Shown: one piece after another, positions 45,810 to 57,320 of the stretch
Numbering within the stretch: position 1 is the first letter of the stretch
Layout of the letters: each line of letters opens with the position of its first letter
NCBI GenBank assembly: GCA_014621425.1
Contig: JAANBB010000139.1
Span: forward strand, 1 to 64,000
Source: Cylindrodendrum hubeiense
Taxonomy: Eukaryota > Ascomycota > Sordariomycetes > Hypocreales > Nectriaceae
Length of the DNA: 64,000 bases
Direction: 5' to 3'
The notes under the pieces: generated by a model
What the model saw: only the letters and a program-made list of their open reading frames with translations
Told to the model about the DNA's origin: nothing
The model's database searches: none
Translations under genes and position numbers: made by a program

Positions 45810-47926
45810 TTAGCCCATCAGAGTTTCGTAGCCCTTCTCTATCATTACATCCATCCAATAAACATCCTCTTGCTTCTCATCCATCCAAGCCCATGTCTCT
45901 TTTATGAGCATTAACATTCGGCGGATGGGTTTAGCTGCTAAGACATTCTCGAAATATGAGAGACGAGAAATAACTGCTCTTCGCGCTTGCAAAACATCCA
46001 TAGCCGTTGGAGGTACCTTGAGCCGGGGGCTAGACGCAATGCTAGTCACGGTGACTCCTAGGCCAGTGATCGAACAGAATGAACGAGTGAGGGATAATTC
46101 ACTGCAAATGCTGACGAGAAGCAGCGGCTGGATGGACCGACTGCGTGATGATACAGGCACATCCTCGACCAAATCGAGAATATGGAGGGCCAGACAAGTC
46201 AACCACGTATCTATAAATACTGCAGTGTCAGTTGAATTGATGTGATCGGGAGTGTTTGGTGACCCCGATTGACTTGTAGAGTCCCCCGGCGGCGAGCAAA
46301 GTGAGAGTAAATCCGGAAAGTTTCGGTAGAGTTGAAGTAAGCCCATACACCTGTAAGCTTCGGCAATCTTCAGCAAATGGGCAGTCGGTGTCATTTCGTC
46401 TCCCGAATCAACAATTGCAGATTCTGTTGGAAGGTCGATTGCGCAAAGTTTGAAGAAGATATCTTCCGCGACTTGAATAGCATTCTTGGACTGCTCAATA
46501 TCTTCCCTGGATGAATATCGACGGGATCGAATTCGCTTTCGCTCCCTCCGAATCAGACTTCCAACACCAGCGACCAGCTCCTGCACGTCAATGCCGATAC
46601 CTGTTTGAGGGTGTGGCATGCGCATTTCCCACGGCTGGGCAGTTAAAGACTGAGACGGCTGGGGTTGAGGATGCAGGCTTGTTGGAGATGGCAGATCCTG
46701 ATCGGTGACGAACGAAAGTAACATCCGCCAGTAAATCAGAGAATTGTAGAAAAATACTTTCTTTTGCTTATCAGCTAACGAAAGGCTGTCACCATGCGTG
46801 TCGGAAAACCGAGTTGTGTTGGCGAGCAGTTCAAACTCCGACTGGCCCAGACTGCCAGCGTCGTGCCATGAGAGGCTCATACCAAGCATGACCAATGCCA
46901 GCATAGACGGAGTTTCCATTTGGGTCACTTGAGTTTCCTTTGCCACGGAACTCACTGCTGCATCTCGGAGCTGGCGGCTGACTTTAGAGAGATTAGGCGA
47001 TACCTCAGACAAGCAAGCAGCCGCCATGCTCTGGATGATATAGTAGAGAGATTGGGATTGAGACCATACGTTAGAAATGGCTGTTCTATATGGGTTCATC
47101 CGGCTGTCGTAGCAAGACATCAGCCCGCATACTTCTTTGAAGTAGTACTCAACCAGAATTGACGAGTGGTCCTGTAGTGATTTGGAAAGTGGTAAATCAC
47201 AGCGAAATGTTGAAAATTGCCTCAAAGATACTCGGCGTTCTTGAATGCCAGGATGCTGTTGCACAGGGCTCAGAATGGTATCTGGCCATAGCTGATCTTC
47301 GTTCAGCTCCCGGTCTTCAATGTGCGAAGACGGCCCTGGCGTCATGTCGATATCAAGTTGCTGCGTGGGACTCGGAAGAGTATCTGGCCACAGTTCGTTT
47401 TCGTTTAGCTCCTGGTATTCAATATATGAAGATGGGCCTGGCGTCGGGTTTATATCAAACTGCTGTGCCCCCTCCAATGGCTCTATAAATGACAAGGGTG
47501 ACTCCAGGTTGTGGTTCTCTTGAAGGTGAATGTCTCCAGTGTTGATAATATCTGCGAACTGCGCTGAGAATTCTGAGTTTTGGAGGTTGATGGTAGACTG
47601 GTCATGGGACTGCAGCTGATCAAATGCAAACCCCGGCATCTCCTGAGGGCTTCCAGATTCACTGATCTCGAGATTATTCGCCGGGCTCCCAGAAGATCTG
47701 GATCTCGTCGTCCATTTTAGAGGCTTCTGATAGCCTGGGCAAGGAATCCCCAGCCTCTCACACCGCGAGCAGCTGGGCTTAGCTTCATCGCATTTGATCT
47801 ACAGTGAGATAATCAGCTAGGTGCGACAATGAACTGAATCAAGGACAGGATTCATACCCTCTTGGATTTGCATACCGCACAGCCATTGCGCGACCTAGTG
47901 ATGTTCTTGCGAATTGATAGCGACAT
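45810..47926 (-). CDS. Zn2Cys6 fungal transcription factor
   Basis: Exons 47858-47926 and 45810-47798 give 685 residues. The binuclear zinc cluster is complete, with Cys at 16, 19, 26, 33, 36 and 43 (CAVCKSKR then IKCDEAKPSCSRCERLGIPC); an intron falls between the second and third Cys. GYQKPLKW follows, as in many such factors. The middle part is acidic and Gln/Pro-rich, with two imperfect copies of an LWPDT(I/L)LSPVQQ-like block. The C-terminal part is the fungal regulatory domain. It lies between the permease and the M3 peptidase, diverging from the latter, so it may control either (inference). Confidence 0.94.
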
Positions 47927-48463
47927 GGGGGCATTAGGCTCCGTTCAGGCCACACTATTCTGTACGTTCTGCGAGTTCTGTATGATGTACGGAGCACGAG
48001 TGGAGCATGATGCAGGACGGAGCATGCGCGTGGAGGTGGAGTTGGAAATTTGACCGCCGTGGTTAGTGGCTCACGTGCGAGTGGCGAAGTGGCTTGTGCG
48101 CGCCATGCTCATACCTGCTAGCCAACACTGTGACCATCCATCCGAACATATTTCTAGAGTATTGCTATTTGCACGCGGAAGAAAAGACAAAAGGTCAAGC
48201 TGAAATAGTTTAACTCATCTCTAATAAGCAATGTATAAGATAAACTATTCTGACACTTGTGAGTTTTATTTTATTTATATTTCTTCAAATTTGATTAGGA
48301 CATAAGTATCAGGGAGAGATGAGGTAAACACTGCGCCATGGTGTGTTCTTCACATCTGTAAACGCACCCATCAACCAACATATGTGGGGTATATGGTAGG
48401 ATACCTTGTCGTTCGCACGAATGAGATAATAAATTTTAGCACCTGCCATTTATGGTGAATAAT

Positions 48464-48472
48464 CCGGTCCGG
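48464..48472. promoter_or_regulatory. CCGG-N-CCGG element in the regulator/oligopeptidase divergent promoter
   Basis: CCGGTCCGG, the reverse complement of the element before L-amino-acid oxidase (27383-27391). It lies 91 bases before the M3 peptidase ATG. A TATATAT run at 48481-48487 follows. It could serve the local Zn2Cys6 factor or a PrnA-type activator. Confidence 0.4.
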
Positions 48473-48562
48473 TCAAGCCGTATATATGCCTGACCCTCCC
48501 CCGCAACATCTCGACCGGATCCAACCAAAGATCCAACGAAAAGTTGCTCACTGCGAGTGAAA

Positions 48563-50850
48563 ATGACACCACACAATGTACGAGTGCCACCACAATCTCC
48601 ACCCATATTTGAAGCAACCATAGTCTCGTTGTTGGATGATGCTCGACGTCTAAACACACAAACACGCTATATACATGATGAGCTTGTTCGTACCGTCTCT
48701 CTCGAGGGCGCGACTTTTGACAATGTTGTTATGCCGTTAGCCCGAGCAGAGAATTCTCGATCTTCAATATCCGCGAAACTGTCTTTCTACGCATCAGTAT
48801 CACCAGATCCGACAGTCCGCGATGCATCCGTCGCAGCCTCGAACCTGCTCGACGACTTCGATTTAGAGACTACGATGCGCCAGGACCTCTTTGAACTCGT
48901 TCACACTGTTCATCAAAAGGCGCGCAATCTGGATGACGAGGATCAACACCTCCTAAACATGCTTCTCCGTGGGTTTGAGCGCAACGGTCTTTCGCTGCCC
49001 TCTGGCCCACAACGGGACCGTTTCGGCGAAATCACGAAGACATTGTTCCGTTTAAAGGCGGCTTTTCAGGGGAACAAAGCGCTCTCAAGTGGAACTTACG
49101 TCTGGTTCACTCTTTCGGAGCTAGAAGGCGTGCCTGATCAAGAAATCTCCCAAATGCACAAAGGTTCCGGCGAATATGAAGGGATGTTTGGGCTGACGGA
49201 CCGAGATCTGGATTCTATCCCAATTGTGAAAACAGCACAACAAAGCGGCACGCGGAGAAGAGCTTATGTGGCCAAGAATAACCGATTTGACTCCAACATT
49301 TCAGTAATGCGGGACGTCATAGCGCTTCGTGATGAGGCGGCCCGTCTACTTGGGTATCAAAACCATGCAGAATTCCGTCTCGAAGACCGAATGGCAAAGA
49401 CCCCAAAGGCTGTCAACGATTTCCTACACCACATCCAAGATGGGTTAGCTAGCCATGGGATGAATGAGGTGGAGAAGCTCAAGGAGCTCAAGCGGGAACA
49501 TGTTGAGTCTCGTGGAGAGTCTTTTGACGGGCACTTCTGGCTTTGGGATGAGGCCTTTTACAAATCGATTATGGCGAAGAAGCAGCACTCGATCGATCAA
49601 AACAAAATCAAAGAATACTTCTCTCTTGAGACGACTCTCGAGGGCACAATGGAAATTTTCCAGCGTATTTTTGGGCTAGACTTTGAGGAATTGAAAGATC
49701 ATGGCGATGTCTGGCACAAAGATGTGCGAGCTTTCATGGTTTGGGACGAGGAAGATCGGGGCGGAGACTTCTTGGGATATCTTTACCTTGACCTCTTCAC
49801 TCGCGAGGGCAAGTATAGCACGCCATTCAATTCCCCCATCGAACCAGTAAGTGAAGATACTATGCAACTGCTATTCTCAAATCTAACAGCCCAGGGCTTT
49901 ATTAAGAGCGACGGCTCCAGGCTCTTTCCCTCGACCGCCTTGATCTGCAACTTTTCTAAACCAAGCCCTGAGCGGCCGACACTCTTACAACACCAGGAAC
50001 TAGTTACTCTAATCCATGAATTTGGTCACGCAGTACATGATGTTACCTCAAAGACTAAGTACGCTCGCTTTCATGGCCCCATGGGAGTCACTGTGGACTT
50101 CGGCGAAGCGCCAAGTCAGCTTCTGGAGCAATGGACCTGGACACCATCTGTGCTCAAGAAAATCAGCCGACACTACTCTTCAATTTCTTCAGAGTACCTT
50201 GCGTTGTGGAGGAAGGAAGCTAGGGACAATGCCGAGCCGCCACGGCACATGCCAGACGAGATGATAAACAATCTCATCGCTTCCAATAGCACTAACAAGG
50301 GACTACATTGCTTGCACCAGATATTCTTATGCACTTACGACTTGGCAATATATCAGCCAGAAAGCAGAGAAGTCGCGGAACAGATGAACATCACGAAATT
50401 ATGGAACGAAATACGTGAACGGATCTACCCTATAGATGGACCCGAAGTTGAGGGACTAGGACACGAATGGGGCCACGGCCAGACAAATTTTGGTCATGTC
50501 ATAAGTGAATATGATGCTGGATACTACAGCTACCTCTTGTAAGGCTTTTTCTAACTACTTGGTTTGCTCCATTGTTGTCAACTCGGCACTGCTGGCTCTG
50601 AAAAGTGCATCCTTGCGCAGCGATCTGAGTCATTATTCAACTGACAAACTGGTGTAGTTCCAAGGTGTATGCAGATGATATTTTTGACACCCATTTCAAA
50701 GAAAACCCCATGAGCCCTGAGGCTGGCCGGATTTATCGGGATGCTGTTCTTGAAAAGGGCGGGCGCCAGCCGGAACTAGTGACTTTGACTGACTTTTTGG
50801 GTCGTGCCCCGCGGTTCGAACCTTTTTTTAATTCCATAGGTCTTTTGTAA
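48563..50850 (+). CDS. M3-family metallo-oligopeptidase
   Basis: Exons 48563-50538 and 50658-50850 give 722 residues, close to thimet oligopeptidase/saccharolysin. A zinc peptidase that cleaves short peptides in the cytosol or mitochondria. The zinc motif is HEFGH (485-489) in LIHEFGHAVHD. RFHGPMGVTVDFGEAPSQLLEQW is the third-ligand Glu region. GYLYLDLFTREGKYSTPF and YYSYLFSKVYADDIF are further M3 blocks. The intron lies inside that last block; skipping it would truncate the protein. No clear mitochondrial presequence, so the cytosolic form is favoured. The promoter carries a TATA box and CCGG-N-CCGG element. Confidence 0.95.
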
Positions 50851-52919
50851 TTTCTGGTAGGATTATCAGTCGGGCTCTGCTTAAAACCAGTCAGTAATGA
50901 GGTGGTTAACTAGGGTGGGTTGGGGGTCAAGGCCATACCTTTGAGTTCAGTACTAGGCAGTGATAGCCTTCTTCCTAAAGACTGCTCGAGGTTCCACCCA
51001 GAGATCATTCCAACCAAAAAAGACGTTTCCCGTTATATTTGAAATTGCTTTTCATGTCATGTTTGCTCATGTGAATGGGATTTCATCGCACCAGGCACCG
51101 ACGCCAGTCAAAAGAAAATCGACACTTTCAGACACATCGGCAAGGGTAGCACAAGTCTCCTCACCACATATGTCGCATATATCTGCGCAGACATATTTAG
51201 AGATAGTTGGCTCGAGGGTGTCCGAAAATGAATCGGTCGGAGTGAGCAGCAGGAGGGTGCTTGTGGAGGTTTCGGTTTCCAGATGCAAATTTGATGTCGC
51301 AACCCTTCGACGAAAATCTTCAAAGTCGGAGGGGCTGAAAGATCCTGTTATTGATCGATTAGCAAGGCCGTGGTGTCTATCGGAGTGTTTCCGTCTATCT
51401 GTCAAACGCACCATTGCAGGCCACTAGGCGTAAGTAGGAGGCAGCAATATTATTAGCCTCGGCCGGCTCAGCCGGGTGGTGGAATTGAGCTGTCATTGTC
51501 GGAGATTTTTCAAAATAAAATCTAGACGTGGTTTTACGGTGTAGCGGATGAGAAGCGCAGTGCTTGTGAAGGAACATAGCATGTAAATTTCGATCGCACT
51601 AGGTAAATGGGGGGCTTTAAATGCGCCTTGTGATCTACCCTAAATAGTATGAGCCTCGCGGGATTCTCATCGGTTCAGCTCAGAACGATGGCCGTATTGG
51701 CTACGCTTCCCAACCGGCCGCCCATCTTGAAAGTGATGCACTGCATTGGCACGAGGCTTTTTTTCAGCTCGCTTGAGCGAATTTTCAGGCCACGCAATGT
51801 ATGGTGTCTGGGCTGAATGCATGAAACAGAGCAGGGTTCGTCTACAACGCACGTCGTTCGATAGGGTTAGATGTGGCCTTAGAGGGGGGTAGATTCCTCT
51901 CTAGCCAATGACAGCAAGGGTTTGCCTAAGCCGGTGAGACAATTGCAGGTACCCAGGGCGCCGGCCTGATTGCTGAAGATTTACGAGTACACATTCATGA
52001 CTCGATCGAGGTTCTTCTGTCATCATCGGGGCTGGTCAGCCTTGGTAAACACGGGTCGGAGTGGATTTGTGCCGTGGCCAATCAGTAACCTGGCCCAGTA
52101 AGCCAGCTACTTATTCAGAATATGACTGTCACATAAACTAATGACTGCACATGTCGGCTGAAGTGTTAAAGGCCCAACAGTGAGGTGGCGCCTCGTCCAA
52201 ATCCTTCCGTGGCTCAGGTAGGTAAGAACTAGTATCGCCCTACAGTGGATAGGGCGCCGCAGCAACCTGGGACACATCGTCAGTCTGGAATCACCAATGC
52301 GTCACTTACAGATGGTGGAAAGTTTGAAAGGGATTCATGAACTTGGAATGGAGCTTTTATTGAACTGGATCACGACTGATATATATGCTTTCACCGGTTC
52401 TCGTTGATGCATGTCTGTGGCGACGAAGGCGCGAATGGTCAGACACTACTAGAACCTAGCACATAATGACCCCGTCGTACCGTCGCTTCCAAGACATCCA
52501 ACAAATCGGGATGGTGATGCATGAGGAGCCCTTGTGTCCTGCAACACGCACGGTCGATAAGTTCGAGATGTCAGCCATTAACAGCCAAGTGCAAGAAGCA
52601 ATGTGACCTCCGGAGTGGGGCGGCTTGACCGGCTCAACTTAAGGTGCGCCCCGGATTGGCTCCAGCAGCCGGGTAGTATGCACGGGCCATGTCGACCCAA
52701 GTTGTTGCGAGGCTGTGATGCGACGACTCTCTTACAACGTCGTGAGTTGAAGATGCAGGGCGACAACTCAGATCCACACTGCAAGTAGCCGTAGAGCGCC
52801 ATGTCCGATATTCCCCCTTTTTCCTTTCTTTTTTCTTTTCTTTAAATATGGAACAGGGTCGTTTTCGGCTAATGCCCTCCGCGATAGCCGCAACTTTCGC
52901 TGCTTGATTACTACTCACC
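50851..52919. other. Intergenic ~2 kb, no supported gene
   Basis: A 115-codon minus-strand frame with an ATG (51067-51414) contains CADICDICGEETC but has no recognised family; it could be a small hypothetical gene or chance. A TTTCTTTT tract at about 52820-52845 lies in the amidase promoter. Confidence 0.35.
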
Positions 52920-55338
52920 ATGCTTGTAAGCCGCTCGCAAGCCACGAGAATGGCAGCCAGCTTCAGAACCATCCTTTACCTGGTCTCCGCCGCTTGCATC
53001 ATCGCTTTTCTCATAGAACAAACAACCGACATGCCTATATCGTTTCCGCCCTGGTTCGGGAGCCGGACTCCCTGGAAGGAGGTTGTGGCGGCGAAGACGA
53101 ACCGGGACATGGCCAAGATCCCAAAGGCGTGGGTACTGCATGCAGACGTGATAGAGGATGCGCGAGACCGTCGCCAAATTGCGGGTGAATTTTTCGATAG
53201 TCTCCTTGATGAGGAGTCCCGTCGTATTACCGCCATGGATGCGTCGGAGCTTTTACAGAATCTTGCCGAAGCCCAGTTAAGTGCTGTCCAAGTTACCATC
53301 GCCTTCAGCAAACGGGCGGCCTACGTACATCAAATAGTGAGTTTGCTTTCACTCGAGAAGGGGTTTTATGCTCCATGTCTTTAACAATTGAATTTTACCA
53401 GACCAACATTCTCCTCGAGATTGGCTTCGACCTTGCCTTGGAACAAGCCCAAGACCTCGATTTGTACTTCGCGAAACACAACAGGTTGATTGGACCACTC
53501 CACGGACTTCCTGTGACTCTGAAGGATCAATTCCATATCAAAGGTCTAGAGACTTCGGCCGCCTATGTCGGCTGGATTGGCACATTCGAGGGGAAGAGAG
53601 GCACGGGGAAAGAAAAGGTGTTTGAGAGCGAGCTAATCCGAGAGCTGAAATTTCTGGGAGCGGTACCCATTGGCAAGGCAAGTAACGCGTGGATTTTTCA
53701 CCATTACTTCTGATATAAATTTGCTAATTTTCAATTTCTAGACATCACTTGTAACGGGCACATGGGTGAGTTTGATATCAGATATTGTTTTGCCTTAGCA
53801 TATTGGGTGATATATTGACCCAACTCAGGCTGCAGAAACAAACAACAACATTCTGGGGTACGCCTGGAATCCATACAACAGGTTTCTATCTACTGGTGGT
53901 TCTTCTGGAGGTAACTCCGCTTTTAAATCCATTTTATAAATCTCAGTTTACTCGTCAGCACTAACATCGCACAGGTGAAGGCGCTATGCAGGCATTGAGA
54001 GGCAGTGTGTTCGGGTTTGGCACTGATATTGGCGGCTCGGTCTCCATGCCTGCATCCTATCAAGGAGTCTTCAGCCTCAAGCCCTCTGCGGGGCGGATTT
54101 CTTTCAAGGGTGGTGCGCAAATTGTAAGTATTGATGAAGAGATTGATCTCTGTCCTTAATATTGATTTTATCACAGGCTCCAGGTCAACAAGTCATGCCT
54201 GCTGTTGTAGGTATTATGGGCCGCTCAGTCACAACTCTTCAAATAGTTTTGAAGTCTCTCCTATCTACTGAGCCGTGGCTTCATGACCCGCTCACACTTC
54301 CGATCCCCTGGAGGGAATCAAATAAATACAATCCCGATAATGAAAAGTCACTTCCGGCATTCGGTTTCCTAGAACATGATGGCTTAGTGACACCACATCC
54401 ACCAATCGTCCGAGCAATGAGTATCGTCCGAAATGCTATGAAAGAAGCTAGCTACGAAGTGTTGGATTGGCACCCCCCATCCAATAATGAATCTGTTGCG
54501 GTCCATGTAGGTTCCGATTCTCATAACCACCGCAAGCAAATATTAACCCAACCTGAAGGGTCCAATAGTTCGGGGAGATGGCTGCCCAGACGTTTGGGAG
54601 GCGATCCAGCTATCTGGAGAACCTATCATTCCGGAGATTGCTGATGAATTTCCCGGTGGCAAACGTCGAGCCCCGATTCCTCTTCCGGAATACGAAGACA
54701 CGGTAGTTCGAATGAAGCAATTCCGAGAGAACTGGCAAGAATACTGGGAGTCATCTTCTCGGAGAACAAAGAATGGTTTGTCTTTATCCTATACGAGATG
54801 TGGAACTTACCAGTCATTATTAACGGGTTTAATTTTCAGGAGTGCCCGTGCAAGCGGTCATTTCACCAGTAACCCCATACGCAGCAGTCCTCCCAGGGCA
54901 ATTTATTCACTCTGGTGAGTCATGATTCAACACATTAAGCGGTAACCCTCTGAATTAAATTTAATATCCTCAGCATATACGAGCTCTATGAACGTTTTAG
55001 ATTATTCTACCGTCGTCATTCCGGTTACCTTTGCCGATCAAGAGATTGACAAGATCGGGGATAATTTCCGTCCCTTGACAATAAAAGACAAGCGGAACAT
55101 GGCCACATGTAAGACTTCCCCATCGTGGACCCATTTAACTACTCTGTCATTGTCCCACATCAGAGCCAGCAGCATGAGCTAAGTCAACTTAGATGACCCA
55201 GCTACTCATCACGGAGCCCCAGCGTCTGTGCAATTAATTGGAAGGAAGTTGGATGAGGAGAGGCTGTTATCAATGGCTCAGCTCGTTGTTGAAGCACTTG
55301 AAAAGTACAAGGAGAAGCACCCTTTAATGACCATTTAA
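52920..55338 (+). CDS. Amidase-signature (AS) family amidase with an N-terminal anchor
   Basis: Ten exons: 52920-53336, 53402-53677, 53742-53765, 53829-53910, 53975-54123, 54177-54506, 54559-54775, 54840-54914, 54974-55108, 55193-55338, giving 616 residues. It hydrolyses carboxamides with the Ser-cisSer-Lys triad: Lys about 180 in LKDQFHIKG, cis-Ser about 264-265 in GGSSGGEG and the nucleophile near residue 288 in GTDIGGSVSMPA. A hydrophobic segment near the N-terminus (ILYLVSAACIIAFLI) may be a membrane anchor, as in fatty-acid amide hydrolase. Intron 2 has a GC donor (GCAAGT at 53678), the only join that gives GKTSLVTGTW. The C-terminus has the family's QLIGRKLDEERLLSMA block. Substrate unknown. 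Confidence 0.93.
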
Positions 55339-55649
55339 AGGAGAATATGTGTGTGGTGCTGATAGAGGCAAAATGCCACAGGTGTAGAATAGATGAGTCA
55401 ATTAATGGTTGATAGCCTGCAGCAATTGAGAGAATCAGCCATTCAACAGTCGAATAAATACGGGCCCCAATAAAAGCATTTCATTAATCATTTGACGGAT
55501 CTAATTAGCGATATGTTGTAGTTCTAACATGACTTCCCTCATTGTCGGCCGACTGGTGGCCAACCTCTGTGTGTAGGGATGCAGAAAGGTTTCAGCTCGC
55601 TCGAGTTCTGTCGTCCACCACACTCGTGCTGACTCCATCACCGTGTTAA
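55339..55649 (-). other. 3' region containing the out-of-frame tail of the kinase-like gene
   Basis: The first ~160 bases hold nothing recognisable. From 55501 upward, a second frame carries the missing C-terminal tail of the kinase-like gene (see finding), with ELERAETFLHP and SRPTMREVMLELQHIA. Confidence 0.5.
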
Positions 55650-57320
55650 CTATCTCCAACGAACTACCACCCCTCGATCGCACTGGCCTTCAGTTAACAG
55701 CTTCTCGCCAACCCGTATAATCCTGTTCGCTCTCGGGGGGTGGATGGACGGTATCAAATCTTTCTTGCTCTGCTCCCATTCCGGTGCATCAATGGTACAG
55801 CGCTGTATGAGACGTTGGACAGCAGCAGGAGTGCGTCTGAATGTGGGGAATTCAACATCAGGATCACTCGGCCACTTGTTTGCAATACTGTTCCGAATGC
55901 CGCTCACTCCCTCAAAGACAGCGTACATAAATAAGCCAAAGGAATACACCATGGCCTTCTCCTGCTCTTGGGGCGAGAGGGCAAACCACGGTCGATTTTT
56001 CGATTGGACGATAGTCTCGTCTGAAGTATAGCAGGTTGATGAAACATCGGCACAAGCGTAGCCAGTTAACAACCTGCTCCACCGAGGATTCATGGAGCTG
56101 GCGCCTGCAGAGCGGATGTTCTCAGCGTACTGCCGGAAGAGTACCTCAGGCGCACCCCACTCGTGCCAGTTGCCACGCTGTTCAAAGTCACACAGAACAA
56201 GTCGTTCCTCACCGCCAGAGTTGTCCAACAACACATTGTCTGGGCGGAGATCCGTGTACCCAGTACCAGTCGAGTCTTGGAAGTGTGTCAAGGCGGACCC
56301 TACTTGCCGGCACCAAGAAATTTTAGTCTCCATGGGCAGTGTCCTGGCCAACCGGCGCATTGGAAGGATGTCTCTGATAGACCCTTTGGAGAAATATGGC
56401 AAGAGAAACCCGACGACACCATGCTTCCCGCCAAAGGCAACTCGCTTCGTGATAATTGCCAGTGGACGTGGCATAATATGCGGATGCGGTGGCATCAGAA
56501 GCAGCAGGCGCAGTTCATGGTAAAGGTGATCAAAGTTTTCCATAACAGACTTGAAAATGAAGGTCCGCTTCTCCTTAATGATGCCTGGGTCAAATTTCAG
56601 CTCATCATCTGCCTCCACAATGCTGATTGTGTCATGAACCAGCCGAACGAGACGTAGGCGTGAAATATCGACAACAGGGATGTTCCAACAGCCAGATAGG
56701 TTCGTATCATTCCACAATTTTCGCAGGGAATCTACTGACATTGCACGGGATTCAATTTCATGATTGGGCACGACACTAATCTGCATCTCTGCTATGTCGG
56801 CAGCAATATTCTCGAATATCATTCGTGACCCAAATGGGAGGCGCCGGTAGCGGCTTAGGAAGTCAGGCTCCCGCAAACAGTAATGGTCAAGGGCGCGGCA
56901 CACATGTTGAGATATGGCCAACCTCGCAATAGCAGCGCCATCCCTCAACGCAACGCCTGATGAAGAGTCCAGACAAGTCCGGAGTGCTGGTGGCCAGTCG
57001 CTTTGGTCGGGTAGGAAAACAAAGATGCGGACTGGACATAAATCGGGCAGGAGATCCAAAGGTATAGCGTAGAGACAGGTACTACATCGGGTAGCACCGT
57101 CAATGCGCCATCGGGAGTGACTGATATTGAGCGAATCGGGTCTGTTTTTGGGATTCAGAGCGGAGTCGTCCCAAGACACGGTGCTGTCGCTGCCAAGAGA
57201 CCTAGACAGACGCTGGAGTAGTTTTGTTTGCTGTAACAAAAAGCTCGGTCGCCATAGACCATTGACGGCAATATGTGTCATATCCATGGTTTCACTGTGT
57301 CTTGCAATACCGACTACCAT
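55650..57320 (-). CDS. Protein-kinase-like protein, C-terminus probably frameshifted
   Basis: A single exon of 556 residues. The N-terminal half is unrecognised. The C-terminal half is a kinase-like domain: HELRLLLLMPPHPHIM, GFLLPYFSKGSI (hinge), GYTDLRPDNVLLDN in the catalytic-loop place and LVLCDFEQRG in the DFG place. So HRD is replaced by YTD and DFG by DFE. ALSPQEQEKAMVYSFGLFMYAVFEG follows, usual in this fungal kinase group. The frame stops at 55650, but the expected tail (WWTTELERAETFL..., SRPTMREVML) continues in the +2 frame to 55501, implying an indel near 55660-55690. An ATG at 57287 (MDMTHIAV) is an alternative start. It diverges from the second Zn2Cys6 gene. Confidence 0.85.
   Translation of the reverse strand: MVVGIARHSETMDMTHIAVNGLWRPSFLLQQTKLLQRLSRSLGSDSTVSWDDSALNPKNRPDSLNISHSRWRIDGATRCSTCLYAIPLDLLPDLCPVRIFVFLPDQSDWPPALRTCLDSSSGVALRDGAAIARLAISQHVCRALDHYCLREPDFLSRYRRLPFGSRMIFENIAADIAEMQISVVPNHEIESRAMSVDSLRKLWNDTNLSGCWNIPVVDISRLRLVRLVHDTISIVEADDELKFDPGIIKEKRTFIFKSVMENFDHLYHELRLLLLMPPHPHIMPRPLAIITKRVAFGGKHGVVGFLLPYFSKGSIRDILPMRRLARTLPMETKISWCRQVGSALTHFQDSTGTGYTDLRPDNVLLDNSGGEERLVLCDFEQRGNWHEWGAPEVLFRQYAENIRSAGASSMNPRWSRLLTGYACADVSSTCYTSDETIVQSKNRPWFALSPQEQEKAMVYSFGLFMYAVFEGVSGIRNSIANKWPSDPDVEFPTFRRTPAAVQRLIQRCTIDAPEWEQSKKDLIPSIHPPRANRIIRVGEKLLTEGQCDRGVVVRWR

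Noticed and set aside
51067..51414. 115-codon minus frame with several Cys
   Set aside because: Has an ATG but no recognised family or partner exon; not strong enough to call a gene.
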